Positions 25,011-31,891 of a DNA stretch of 64,000 nucleotides are shown here, piece after piece. Origin of the DNA: Peribacillus tepidiphilus (GTDB lineage: Bacteria; Bacillota; Bacilli; Bacillales; DSM-1321); NCBI RefSeq assembly GCF_009466385.1, contig NZ_WIAQ01000005.1:60968-124967 (forward strand), given 5' to 3'. Below the pieces are notes generated by a model, which saw only the letters and a program-made list of their open reading frames with translations, had not been told where the DNA came from and made no database searches. How positions within the stretch are numbered: the first letter of the stretch is position 1; every line of letters starts with the position of its first letter. The translations under genes were made by a program, and so were the position numbers.

Positions 25011-25059
25011 AGTGAAACTTCCATTAGTGGGGGACTTACTGCCCGTTAATGAGGGATAA
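25011..25059 (+). repeat. Short copy of a GTGAAACTTCC...CTGCCCGTTAATG repeat
   Basis: AGTGAAACTTCCATTAGTGG followed by GGG, a 5-bp joint and CTGCCCGTTAATG match the two ends of the longer element at 59723-59868 (minus strand there). It looks like the same element with its middle deleted. Confidence 0.65.
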
Positions 25060-25095
25060 ATAGCATATACATATAAAGGAAGGATCGAAAAGATT

Positions 25096-25860
25096 ATGAA
25101 AAAAATGTTTATACTGCTTACCATTATTCTGCTTTTACTTTCAGGTTGTGGGAAATCACAAGAAGAAGGGAAAAAAAGTGACGGAAATAAAGAAGAACAA
25201 CCAGCTATGTTAACAGCAGAGCTGCAATTACCTAATGAAGCCAAAGTAAATGAACCTGTAAAAATAGGCGTTATGGTAAAAAAAGGGGATCAATTTGTAG
25301 ACGATGCTTCAGAAGTACTTTTTGAAATGAGGGACAAAGAAGGTACATATAAGGAGAGACAGGAAGGTGTCCTAGAAAAGGACGGTTTCTATAAGGTAGA
25401 GCATACGTTTCCAAAAGGGGGTACATATGAAGTGAGTGCACACGTTACTGCTTCAAACATGCATGCAATGCCGGAAAAAAATTTAGTGGTCCATGAAGGA
25501 AAAGAAGAATCATTGGAGAATGTTGAAGAAGAACAATCAGAACAACATACTCATTCTCATCATCATTCACATATTGAAATTGAATTACTATCATCTAATA
25601 ACGTGAAGGCTGGAGAAAATGAAGTGTCAGTTTTAGTGAAAAACGAAGGAAAGGCTTTAATGAATGGATCTGTTCAGTTTGAAGTTTGGACAAAAGGTGC
25701 AAAGAGGCACGAATACATCCAAGCTAAAGAAACAGATGCTGGCACGTACGTCGGTACGATTCCTTTCAAAGAAGCCAATACTTATTTTGTTCAAGTGCAT
25801 GTAGTGAAGGGCGATTTGCACGACCATAAGCATCTTGAATTTTATGTTACAAATCAATAA
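25096..25860 (+). CDS. YtkA-like lipoprotein with two domains and a His-rich linker
   Basis: A 254-aa lipoprotein with signal peptide and lipobox LLSGC (Cys18). Two beta-rich YtkA-like/FixH-type domains (about 37-133 and 160-252) are joined by an acidic linker ending in HTHSHHHSH (residues 151-159). YtkA-like domains are found in secreted proteins linked to copper and cytochrome oxidase assembly; the His cluster suggests metal binding, which is inference. It is anchored outside the membrane. The ATG follows AAGGAAGG. A 62-aa protein follows, probably in the same transcript. Confidence 0.8.
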   Translation: MKKMFILLTIILLLLSGCGKSQEEGKKSDGNKEEQPAMLTAELQLPNEAKVNEPVKIGVMVKKGDQFVDDASEVLFEMRDKEGTYKERQEGVLEKDGFYKVEHTFPKGGTYEVSAHVTASNMHAMPEKNLVVHEGKEESLENVEEEQSEQHTHSHHHSHIEIELLSSNNVKAGENEVSVLVKNEGKALMNGSVQFEVWTKGAKRHEYIQAKETDAGTYVGTIPFKEANTYFVQVHVVKGDLHDHKHLEFYVTNQ

Positions 25861-25895
25861 TTTCTGAATCTGAAATAAATGATGGGGTGAGAGAA

Positions 25896-26084
25896 ATGAT
25901 TACAGATCTGATTCAAAAGTTTCAAAAAAAAGGCATTAAAATCGAAAAAACAAAATCAAGACATGAAGTTTTCTTCAATGTCTTAATGGCTGATCCGTCT
26001 TTAGCTTCTTGGAGCGGTCGTAATAATCCTCTAACTCCGAAGCAAATCTATCATAATAAACCAAATGAAGTGGAATTTGATTAG
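25896..26084 (+). CDS. Hypothetical small protein, 62 aa
   Basis: A short soluble protein (MITDLIQKFQKKGIKIEKTK...) with an amphipathic basic N-terminal helix and a C-terminal WSGRNNPLTPKQIYHNKP segment. The ATG at 25896 is preceded by GGGGTGA; a GTG three codons upstream is part of that site and is less likely. It follows the YtkA-like lipoprotein by 35 bp and is closed by a terminator. I do not recognise its family. Confidence 0.65.
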   Translation: MITDLIQKFQKKGIKIEKTKSRHEVFFNVLMADPSLASWSGRNNPLTPKQIYHNKPNEVEFD

Positions 26085-26119
26085 ATTTAAATCACCCCAT
26101 TATAAATTTACCTATAATA

Positions 26120-26148
26120 AAAGACATACTTGTATGGTGTGTCTTTTT
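26120..26148 (+). terminator. Intrinsic terminator
   Basis: AAAGACATAC pairs with GTGTGTCTTT around TTGTATG, followed by TT. Confidence 0.75.
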
Positions 26149-26223
26149 GTTATTTTATGATCAATTCATGTATAATAGTAAAGGATTTGTACGGTTATTA
26201 AATGATAGACAAAGGAGTTTACT

Positions 26224-26844
26224 ATGAAGGATTTCTTTATTGAGATTTTGACTTTCTTATCCGATTTAGGTTATTTAGGAATTGCAATCGGATTGATGAT
26301 TGAGGTTATACCGAGCGAAATCGTCCTCGGTTATGGAGGATTCATGATTTCATCTGGAAAAATCAGCTTTATTGGAGCTGTTATTGCAGGTGTAATCGGT
26401 GGGACCTTAGCGCAATTATTCCTTTATTGGGCAGGTTATTACGGGGGAAGACCTTTCTTAGAGCGATATGGAAAATATGTTCTGATCAAGAAGAGCCACA
26501 TTGACATAGCAGAGCAATGGTTTGAAAAATATGGGGCCGGCGTCATTTTTAGTGCAAGATTCATCCCGGTAGTAAGACACGCGATTTCCATCCCGGCTGG
26601 AATTGCCAAAATGTCCGCTTGGAAATTTACATTTTATACTGTAGCTGCTGTCATACCTTGGACAATCTTCTTTCTATATCTTGGGATGGTTCTGGGTGAA
26701 AATTGGACAGGCATTAAAGATGTTGCTGCTCCATATATCATGCCGTTAATTCTTGTAGTAGTTAGTGGTGTCGTCTTATATTTTGTTTGGAAAAAGAGAA
26801 AGAACCCTCCGATTACAACGGTGAAAAAATATAACGGCAAATAA
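26224..26844 (+). CDS. DedA-family membrane protein
   Basis: A 206-aa DedA/VTT-domain protein. The conserved acidic and glycine segment is EVIPSEIVLGYGGFM; the second conserved block is FSARFIPVVRHAISIPAGIAKM, with the basic residues needed for function. Several hydrophobic segments include re-entrant helices. DedA proteins act as lipid scramblases or flippases (undecaprenyl phosphate or phosphatidylethanolamine in different members) and affect membrane potential; which lipid is used here cannot be told. The ATG follows AAAGGAG. It appears monocistronic. Confidence 0.9.
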   Translation: MKDFFIEILTFLSDLGYLGIAIGLMIEVIPSEIVLGYGGFMISSGKISFIGAVIAGVIGGTLAQLFLYWAGYYGGRPFLERYGKYVLIKKSHIDIAEQWFEKYGAGVIFSARFIPVVRHAISIPAGIAKMSAWKFTFYTVAAVIPWTIFFLYLGMVLGENWTGIKDVAAPYIMPLILVVVSGVVLYFVWKKRKNPPITTVKKYNGK

Positions 26845-26861
26845 AATTCAGAAGGTGGTTG

Positions 26862-27005
26862 TCATTTTATCCACTTTTTTCGTTCTGAAATCGTACGAGT
26901 TTTTTTTCCGGTTCCGTGACAGACTCTACATTTTCTCTTTAAAAAGACCAAGAAAGGATGATAGCCCCTCCCTTTGCAAGCAGAGCAAATTTTGATAACC
27001 TTCAC
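26862..27005 (-). CDS. Tiny zinc-finger-like protein with two CxxCxGxG motifs (2)
   Basis: A 47-aa basic peptide with CSACKGRG and CRVCHGTG spaced by 15 residues, which predicts a single four-cysteine zinc site like the DnaJ central domain. The GTG start is supported by GAGGTG eight bases upstream. It is a paralogue of the 44-aa peptide at 22874-23008; both are minus-strand genes lying just after the 3' end of a plus-strand membrane protein gene. Function unknown. Confidence 0.7.
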   Translation of the reverse strand: MKVIKICSACKGRGYHPFLVFLKRKCRVCHGTGKKTRTISERKKWIK

Positions 27006-27169
27006 TTTGCAAATCACCTCGCTTGATGATCTCTATGTGATATATATATGAAAAACAGCTTGGCAGACATTATGAAAAATCCTTTTTTCAACACAAATAA
27101 TGGAAAATAATAGAAGAGCAGGAGTAACTGAAAACTATGGTGGATGGGGCTGCAAAATTTACATGAATT

Positions 27170-27219
27170 GCTCAGTCATCTTATTTGGTGCTAAATACCA
27201 ATAGATGACTGAGCTTTTT
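27170..27219 (+). terminator. Strong terminator hairpin
   Basis: GCTCAGTCATCT (27170-27181) pairs perfectly with AGATGACTGAGC (27203-27214) with an inner ATTTGGT/ACCAAT stem, then TTTTT. The T run is on the plus strand although both nearest genes are on minus; it may terminate read-through from dedA. Confidence 0.8.
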
Positions 27220-27278
27220 ACATGCTTCATTTGGAGATTCCTTCATGAGAGCATTTTGAGAGATTGGTTGGAAACGAT

Positions 27279-28160
27279 TTACTTTTGTTCTACGTTTTCA
27301 AAAGGTTCCACGTGGACAATGGCATAGTGGATATGATGCTTATTTTTTAAATTATTCTCTACTGTATCGGAAATTTCATGACTTTCTACTACATTCAAAT
27401 CTTTATTAACAAGAATGGTTGTTTCAAGCAGGATTTGATTTCCGTGCATCCTTGCTTTAATGTCTGTTGTTTTAATGACCCCTTTAGTTGAATCAATCGT
27501 TTTCTTTATTTCATTTAGCTGTTCCTCATCAAATCCGTCTGTCAGGGTATGTGAAGCTTCAGAAAAGATTTCCCATGCCGTCTTACAAATGATAAATCCG
27601 ACAACAAATGCAGCAGCTACGTCAAGCCACGCAAGTCCTATATAAGTTCCTATGATCCCAATAAAAGCACCGATACTGACCAATGCATCCGAGCGGTTAT
27701 CCTGCGCAACAGCGAAAAGGGAAGAGTTTTTCGTTTTTTTGCTTAGTGTTAGATTGTATCGGTAAACAAGAAACATAAAGACTGCGGATAGTAACGCGAC
27801 AATTGCAGTCAGTTTATTTGGTATGATCGTTTCTTTTTCAAGAAAGAAAGCTACAGAATTATAGATGACTTGAATTCCAACAGTCATCATGATAAAAGCG
27901 GCAATTAGTGAAGCAACTGTTTGGGCTCTGGAGTGCCCGTACGGATGATCGTCGTCCGGAGGTTTATTAGATATTTTTAATCCGATTAAAACCGCTACAG
28001 AAGCGATGATATCTGTCGTATTATTTAAACCGTCAGCCCAAAGACCTTCCGAGTTTCCGATGAAGCCTACTACAAGTTTGACAACGGATAATACTATATA
28101 GGCAGCGATGCTAATCCAGGCTCCTCTTTGGGCAAGAGTGGTTGAATTGTATTCTGTCAT
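27279..28160 (-). CDS. Cation diffusion facilitator, probably Mn2+ exporter
   Basis: A 293-aa CDF protein with six membrane helices (to about residue 210) and a cytoplasmic C-terminal ferredoxin-like domain (about 215-290). TM2 carries DGLNNTTD and TM5 carries DNRSD; the DxxxD form in TM5 in place of HxxxD is typical of the Mn-type branch (MneP/MneS of B. subtilis) and not of zinc exporters. HPYGHSRAQT follows TM2. It acts as an H+-coupled exporter in the cytoplasmic membrane. No mntR-type site was recognised upstream. Confidence 0.88.
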   Translation of the reverse strand: MTEYNSTTLAQRGAWISIAAYIVLSVVKLVVGFIGNSEGLWADGLNNTTDIIASVAVLIGLKISNKPPDDDHPYGHSRAQTVASLIAAFIMMTVGIQVIYNSVAFFLEKETIIPNKLTAIVALLSAVFMFLVYRYNLTLSKKTKNSSLFAVAQDNRSDALVSIGAFIGIIGTYIGLAWLDVAAAFVVGFIICKTAWEIFSEASHTLTDGFDEEQLNEIKKTIDSTKGVIKTTDIKARMHGNQILLETTILVNKDLNVVESHEISDTVENNLKNKHHIHYAIVHVEPFENVEQK

Positions 28161-28397
28161 ATTGGATTTTCTCCTTACAAAAATTCTTGCTTTATTAAAA
28201 TAGCAGATACAATTTAAGTGGGTCTATAGAAAAATTGTGCCCTTTATCCATCTAACTTGGGTTTTTACATAGTTATTGTTAGCAGTTAAAGATTTTGTAT
28301 CAAGGAAAGATTTTTATCATTGCATGAAGGAAAAAATTCTTCTACATTGAATAATATGAATGTTGTAGTATAATAGATTGTGTAAATGAATGAATTT

Positions 28398-28535
28398 CCA
28401 CAAGGGGAGCCGTTTGGCTGAGAGTGAGCTATAAGTTCTGACCCTTTGAACCTGTTAGTTAATGCTAGCGTAGGGATGTGGTTGATGGATTAAGCAATGA
28501 CGGGCTCCATTACCATGCCTGCCATTGCTTTTTTG
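28398..28535 (+). promoter_or_regulatory. TPP (THI-box) riboswitch with terminator
   Basis: The aptamer spans 28398-28481 with the conserved GGGGAGCC, GGCTGAGAGTGAG, GACCCTTTGAACCTG and TAGGGATGTGG blocks. It is followed by GCAATGACGGGC pairing with GCCTGCCATTGC (28494-28528) and TTTTTT, an intrinsic terminator. Thiamine pyrophosphate should promote termination before thiT. Confidence 0.95.
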
Positions 28536-28637
28536 CTTTTCATGGCAGTGCTGGTGTGGAAGGTCTTGCGACAATTTCTATGTTTGCATGATGTTCAAAT
28601 CAGAACAACTTTCTCTTGTGGAGAAAGGGAGATGAAG

Positions 28638-29222
28638 ATGAAGATGAAAAACAATACGTTATTTTTGGTTGAAGTGGCTGTATTTTCAGCATTGGCATTG
28701 CTATTGGATTTAGTATCGGGATTTATTTTTTCACGTATTTGGCCTCAGGGAGGTTCTGTTTCCATTGCGATGGTTCCAGTTTTCTTAATGGCATTTAGGT
28801 GGGGGATAAAAGGCGGAGTGGCGACTGGTTTTTTACTCGGCCTTCTACAGGTCGTTTCAGGTCAAGCGTGGATTGGACACCCTGTACAAGGGTTTATTGA
28901 TTATTTCTTAGCCTTTTCTGTTGTTGGTCTGTCTGGGTTATTTGTTCACAGTATTCAGCAAAACGTAAAAGCAGGAGAAAAGAAAAAAGCGATTTGGATT
29001 GGTACAGGCGCGATGTTTATAGGCAGTTTATTAAGATTTCTTTGTCATTTTGTCTCAGGTATTGTGTTCTTTGGATCTGGAGCACCAGAGGGCCAGCCGG
29101 TTGCTGTTTTTTCTTTGATTTATAATGGAACCTACATGCTTCCTAGCTTTATCCTATCCGCAATTGTTGTTAGCCTGCTTTATACGTCTGCTGCCAATGT
29201 ATTGGTAAGAAAAACGGCCTAA
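28638..29222 (+). CDS. thiT: Energy-coupled thiamine transporter ThiT
   Basis: A 194-aa, six-helix ECF S-component for thiamine. The family pattern is seen in VAVFSALALLLDLVSGF, PQGGSVSIAMVPVFLMAFRWG (substrate-binding region) and GLLQVVSGQAWIGHPVQGFIDYF. It needs the shared EcfAA'T module for transport. Three ATG codons lie close together; 28638 best fits the AAAGGGAG site. Earlier in-frame starts lie within the riboswitch terminator and are rejected. The TPP riboswitch directly upstream fixes the substrate. Confidence 0.93.
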   Translation: MKMKNNTLFLVEVAVFSALALLLDLVSGFIFSRIWPQGGSVSIAMVPVFLMAFRWGIKGGVATGFLLGLLQVVSGQAWIGHPVQGFIDYFLAFSVVGLSGLFVHSIQQNVKAGEKKKAIWIGTGAMFIGSLLRFLCHFVSGIVFFGSGAPEGQPVAVFSLIYNGTYMLPSFILSAIVVSLLYTSAANVLVRKTA

Positions 29223-29242
29223 GATTTCTAAACAACAAAATG

Positions 29243-29289
29243 AAACAGCCCTGCTCGATTGGGAAGACCAGGGCTGTTTGTTATTTTTT
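29243..29289 (+). terminator. Intrinsic terminator after thiT
   Basis: AAACAGCCCTG pairs with CAGGGCTGTTT and is followed by a T-rich tract. Apart from this and the SigY promoter, the 29223-29621 gap shows nothing else. Confidence 0.85.
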
Positions 29290-29554
29290 AGGGCAAGTTT
29301 AGTCATATCCAAAGCAGGCAGATAAAGAATAACCATCCTTAATTGCTTTTCTTTTTTTATAAATAGCCCTTCAAAAAATTCTGTTTCTATAATTCCGTAA
29401 TAATTGTAAGATATTAGAAAAGAGAAACGGTACAATGCCCCACCATTTGATGATTCCTCCTAAAGATCATATTCGTTTCGTTTCATACATAAGCTAAATC
29501 TGTCAAGTTCATGTAGTAGCATCTAAGCGGGATATAAAAAAATGAAAAAATAAA

Positions 29555-29579
29555 TGAACGATTTTTATAGATCTACGTC
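29555..29579 (+). promoter_or_regulatory. Autoregulatory SigY-type promoter
   Basis: TGAACG (29555-29560) and CGTC (29576-29579) with a 15-bp spacer match the B. subtilis SigY promoter elements (TGAACG and CGTC). It lies 43 bp before the sigY start. Confidence 0.75.
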
Positions 29580-29621
29580 AAATAAATGAAGCTTTCAGGG
29601 TGAGAAAGAGAGGACTTTTGG

Positions 29622-30182
29622 ATGGAAGAAAAGGAGCTGGTTAGCAGGGCAGCAAAAGGAGATCATGTGGCATTTGCCATGTTGTTTCAGCAAAATTATC
29701 CCATGCTGGTAAAATATTTGATTAAGATAACATTTAGCCCTGAACTTGCTGAAGAATTGTCACAGGAAACGATGGCCAAATGTGTTGAAAAGATCGGATT
29801 GTATAATGGAAAAGCAAAGTTTTCTACATGGCTCATCCAAATCGCCACCAATCTGTACATTGATCAAACAAGGAAAAAGAAAAGGGAACAAAACTGGCAG
29901 ATCAATGAGCAGCATATGAGAAAAATGAAATGGACTCTAGAGTCGAGGAATGAAGATTGGAATGATTGTCTAGAAGCACTAGGAAAGTTAACGAATGATG
30001 TAAGGATTCCTATTATTTTAAAACACTATTATGGTTATTCCTATGAGGAAATCGGTAAAATTCTAGGGATTCATTCCGGTACGGTCAAATCAAGAATACA
30101 CAATGGCATTCAGGTGATCAGAAAGGAGTTGAAGCTAGATGAAAGAAGAGAAAACCGCCAATCGCAATATCAGTCATTATGA
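29622..30182 (+). CDS. sigY: ECF RNA polymerase sigma factor SigY
   Basis: A 186-aa ECF sigma factor with region 2 (DHVAFAMLFQQNYPMLVKYL, LSQETMAKC, STWLIQIATNLYIDQTRKKKR) and region 4 (YGYSYEEIGKILGIHSGTVKSRIHNGI, the -35-binding HTH). It resembles B. subtilis SigY by sequence, by the yxlC-D-E genes that follow, and by a SigY-like promoter upstream that implies autoregulation. It starts with ATG after GAGAGGA. Its 3' end overlaps the next gene by 44 bp. Likely held inactive by the membrane proteins encoded downstream. Confidence 0.88.
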   Translation: MEEKELVSRAAKGDHVAFAMLFQQNYPMLVKYLIKITFSPELAEELSQETMAKCVEKIGLYNGKAKFSTWLIQIATNLYIDQTRKKKREQNWQINEQHMRKMKWTLESRNEDWNDCLEALGKLTNDVRIPIILKHYYGYSYEEIGKILGIHSGTVKSRIHNGIQVIRKELKLDERRENRQSQYQSL

Positions 30183-30480
30183 AGAAACGGTAACAGAAAT
30201 AAACGGTAGTCTTGAGAAGATTGAACAGGCTTATGATGTTTTCACTCCTCATTTGAAATGGTTTGAAGAACAAGTACTTTTACAGCAGCGAATGGTAAAG
30301 AAAAAATATAAACGAGATTTTTACCTGTTTTCGTTTATCTCTTTATTCATTCTCTCTATTTTGATGATTACCTTGTATCAAGTTCCTGTCTTTTTCGGAT
30401 TGATTCAAATGATTTTTGGAATAGGCATTTCCCTTTGCTATCTTGCACATTATTTGAAGCAGCGGGTGACTAAAACATGA
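30139..30480 (+). CDS. yxlC: YxlC-like membrane protein of the sigY operon
   Basis: A 113-aa protein with a hydrophilic, helical N-terminal half (to about residue 58) and two adjoining membrane helices (about 62-82 and 84-104). The length and layout match YxlC, a negative regulator of SigY. It overlaps sigY by 44 bp in another frame, starting with ATG after AAAGGAG, which indicates coupled translation. The cytoplasmic helical part could contact the sigma factor; that is inference from the operon role. Confidence 0.75.
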   Translation: MKEEKTANRNISHYEETVTEINGSLEKIEQAYDVFTPHLKWFEEQVLLQQRMVKKKYKRDFYLFSFISLFILSILMITLYQVPVFFGLIQMIFGIGISLCYLAHYLKQRVTKT

Positions 30481-30665
30481 GTGAAGAAGAAATTGTCTTG
30501 CTCCCCATAGTAGCTATCATTTTATTGGCACAAAGCTTCTTCTTGTTTTTTAATGCAAGGAAACATGGTCATAACCATTGGCTTTGGGGAATTCTTGGCT
30601 TGATTCAAGCACCAATGCCTCTCCTTATTTACTTATTATTTGTAAGGGATCCCAAAAAAGAATAA
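30477..30665 (+). CDS. yxlD: YxlD-like anti-SigY membrane protein
   Basis: A 62-aa membrane peptide with two helices (about residues 5-25 and 34-55) and the conserved WLWGILGLIQAPMPLLIYLL pattern of PLDc_N/YxlD proteins. In B. subtilis YxlD with YxlE is needed to keep SigY inactive. It overlaps yxlC by 4 bp (ATGA). Confidence 0.82.
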   Translation: MSEEEIVLLPIVAIILLAQSFFLFFNARKHGHNHWLWGILGLIQAPMPLLIYLLFVRDPKKE

Positions 30666-30685
30666 TTTGCGTAAGGAGTTGCTGT

Positions 30686-30889
30686 ATGCAACAGCTGAAA
30701 TTAATGATTTTGATCTTGGCGATTGTCGGACAATTTGCCGGGCTCATTTTATTATTCATTGATGTAAAATGGGCGATTACGGTATACCTAGTTTATGCTG
30801 CTTTATTATTGGTACTACTGTTTTTATTTATAAAAGAAAGACGGAAAGAAAAAAAGGAGGAAGCAGAGAATGATTATAGTGACTACTGA
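30686..30889 (+). CDS. yxlE: YxlE-like anti-SigY membrane protein
   Basis: A 67-aa peptide with two membrane helices (about 5-25 and 28-48) and a charged KERRKEKKEEAEND tail. Size, topology and position match YxlE, which acts with YxlD against SigY. The ATG at 30686 follows AAGGAG; an upstream in-frame extension overlapping yxlD has no ribosome binding site. It overlaps the next gene by 20 bp. The ABC genes yxlF and yxlG of B. subtilis are absent here. Confidence 0.78.
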   Translation: MQQLKLMILILAIVGQFAGLILLFIDVKWAITVYLVYAALLLVLLFLFIKERRKEKKEEAENDYSDY

Positions 30890-31184
30890 ATTTGTGCCTG
30901 GCAAGGAAATCAAAGAATTAAAAGGATTTGTTAGAGGAAACACTGTCCATTCCAAACATATTGGTAAGGACTTGCTGGCTGGTTTGAAAACAATCGTTGG
31001 CGGAGAAATAAAGGAATATACGGAAATGATGGATGAAGCACGTCAAACAGCCATCGGTCGAATGGTCGAGGATGCACGAGCAAAGGGTGCCAATGCGATT
31101 ATTGGCTTGCGCCTTCAAAGCGCTGCTATCATGCAAAATACTTCTGAAATTATTGCATACGGTACTGCCGTTTATGTAGAGTAG
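30870..31184 (+). CDS. YbjQ-family (UPF0145) heavy-metal-binding-domain protein
   Basis: A 104-aa protein with the YbjQ pattern: MIIVTTEFVPGKEIKELKG, VRGNTVHSKHIGKDLLAGLK, GGEIKEYTEMMDEAR and GANAIIGLRLQSA. Members form pentameric rings of unknown role. It starts with ATG after AAAGGAGG within the end of yxlE, so it is the last gene of the sigY operon here. This association replaces the yxlFG genes of B. subtilis and suggests, by inference only, a membrane or envelope stress role. Confidence 0.88.
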   Translation: MIIVTTEFVPGKEIKELKGFVRGNTVHSKHIGKDLLAGLKTIVGGEIKEYTEMMDEARQTAIGRMVEDARAKGANAIIGLRLQSAAIMQNTSEIIAYGTAVYVE

Positions 31185-31195
31185 TAATTTGTAAG

Positions 31196-31222
31196 AAAAG
31201 CTCCTTGTTAGGGGCTTTTTTT
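31196..31222 (+). terminator. Intrinsic terminator of the sigY operon
   Basis: AAAAGCTCC pairs with GGGGCTTTT (one G-U) with TTTTT to follow. Confidence 0.8.
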
Positions 31223-31399
31223 AGTTTTTTTAAATTATGGCAGTTTATTATTATATCTGAATAATTTGTTAAACTTTAATAAAAAGGGTATTTTGGATAA
31301 TTTGACTATACAAAAGATAACGTGAGAAATAAATCTTGCCAAGGAAACAACGGTTTTCATTAAAGAGGTAATTAGTTAAATTATTTTAAAATTTTAAAT

Positions 31400-31429
31400 T
31401 GACATAAATTTGTTGATAATAGTAAAATT
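31400..31429 (+). promoter_or_regulatory. SigA-type promoter of the bmrCD leader
   Basis: TTGACA (31400-31405) and TAAAAT (31424-31429) with an 18-bp spacer. It lies about 35 bp before the leader peptide start. Confidence 0.6.
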
Positions 31430-31463
31430 ATCAATAAACCATTAAAGAACAGGAGGGCTTGTT

Positions 31464-31538
31464 ATGATTCGAAGAAAACGTGAAAAAACATCTTTAAAAC
31501 TTCATATGATGCAGCCCACCTTGCCGTTTAAAAATTAA
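31464..31538 (+). CDS. 24-aa leader peptide upstream of bmrCD
   Basis: ATG six bases after AGGAGGG opens a 24-aa peptide, MIRRKREKTSLKLHMMQPTL followed by PFKN, ending in TAA. It is highly basic at its start and ends with two Met and two Pro residues. It is followed by two terminator-like hairpins before bmrC. In B. subtilis the leader peptide BmrB controls bmrCD by ribosome-mediated transcription attenuation in response to protein-synthesis inhibitors. This peptide sits in the same place and probably has the same role, though its length and sequence cannot be matched from memory. Confidence 0.6.
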   Translation: MIRRKREKTSLKLHMMQPTLPFKN

Positions 31539-31566
31539 GATTTTACATGAATGATTAAACCATTAG

Positions 31567-31600
31567 GTGCATGCTGCTAAACAATTGTAGTATGCGCTTT
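31567..31600 (+). promoter_or_regulatory. First attenuator hairpin
   Basis: GTGCATGCTGC (31567-31577) pairs with GTAGTATGCGC (31587-31597) over 11 bp with two G-U pairs, followed by TTTTGTATTTT. It begins 28 nt after the leader peptide stop and may act as anti-terminator or weak terminator. Confidence 0.55.
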
Positions 31601-31637
31601 TGTATTTTAACGGGATCAGTGGCTCATCCTTGTTGAA

Positions 31638-31669
31638 GGCACTTGCAAATTCTGCAGGTGTCTTTTTTT
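31638..31669 (+). terminator. Intrinsic attenuator terminator before bmrCD
   Basis: GGCACTTGCA pairs with TGCAGGTGTC (31638-31662), followed directly by seven T residues. It lies about 220 bp before bmrC, inside its leader, so transcription must read through it for expression. Confidence 0.75.
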
Positions 31670-31795
31670 GGTGGAAAGGTGAGAAGGAATAACAGATCTC
31701 CGCTATCGTTAGATGGATTAGAAGACTGAATCACCGCTTTTAGGAAATCGGATTTCATATCCTTTTCTATAAAAATGACAGAAGGAGGAAGTTAG

Positions 31796-31852
31796 ATGTA
31801 TAAGAAAACGAAGTGCATGTTATTAAGCATTGCGGAGCTAGAAAGTGGCTAG
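31796..31852 (+). CDS. 18-aa second leader ORF before bmrC
   Basis: ATG eight bases after GAAGGAGGA opens MYKKTKCMLLSIAELESG and stops at TAG, 39 bp before the bmrC start. The ribosome binding site is excellent, so it is probably translated. It may be a second regulatory peptide or a decayed small gene. There is no other support. Confidence 0.4.
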   Translation: MYKKTKCMLLSIAELESG

Positions 31853-31891
31853 TTTACATGTGGACTTCTATAAAAAGAAGGAGGAGTTAGT

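Noticed and set aside
28497..28637. Longer ThiT N-terminus
   Set aside because: It would start inside the riboswitch terminator and continue through leader RNA.
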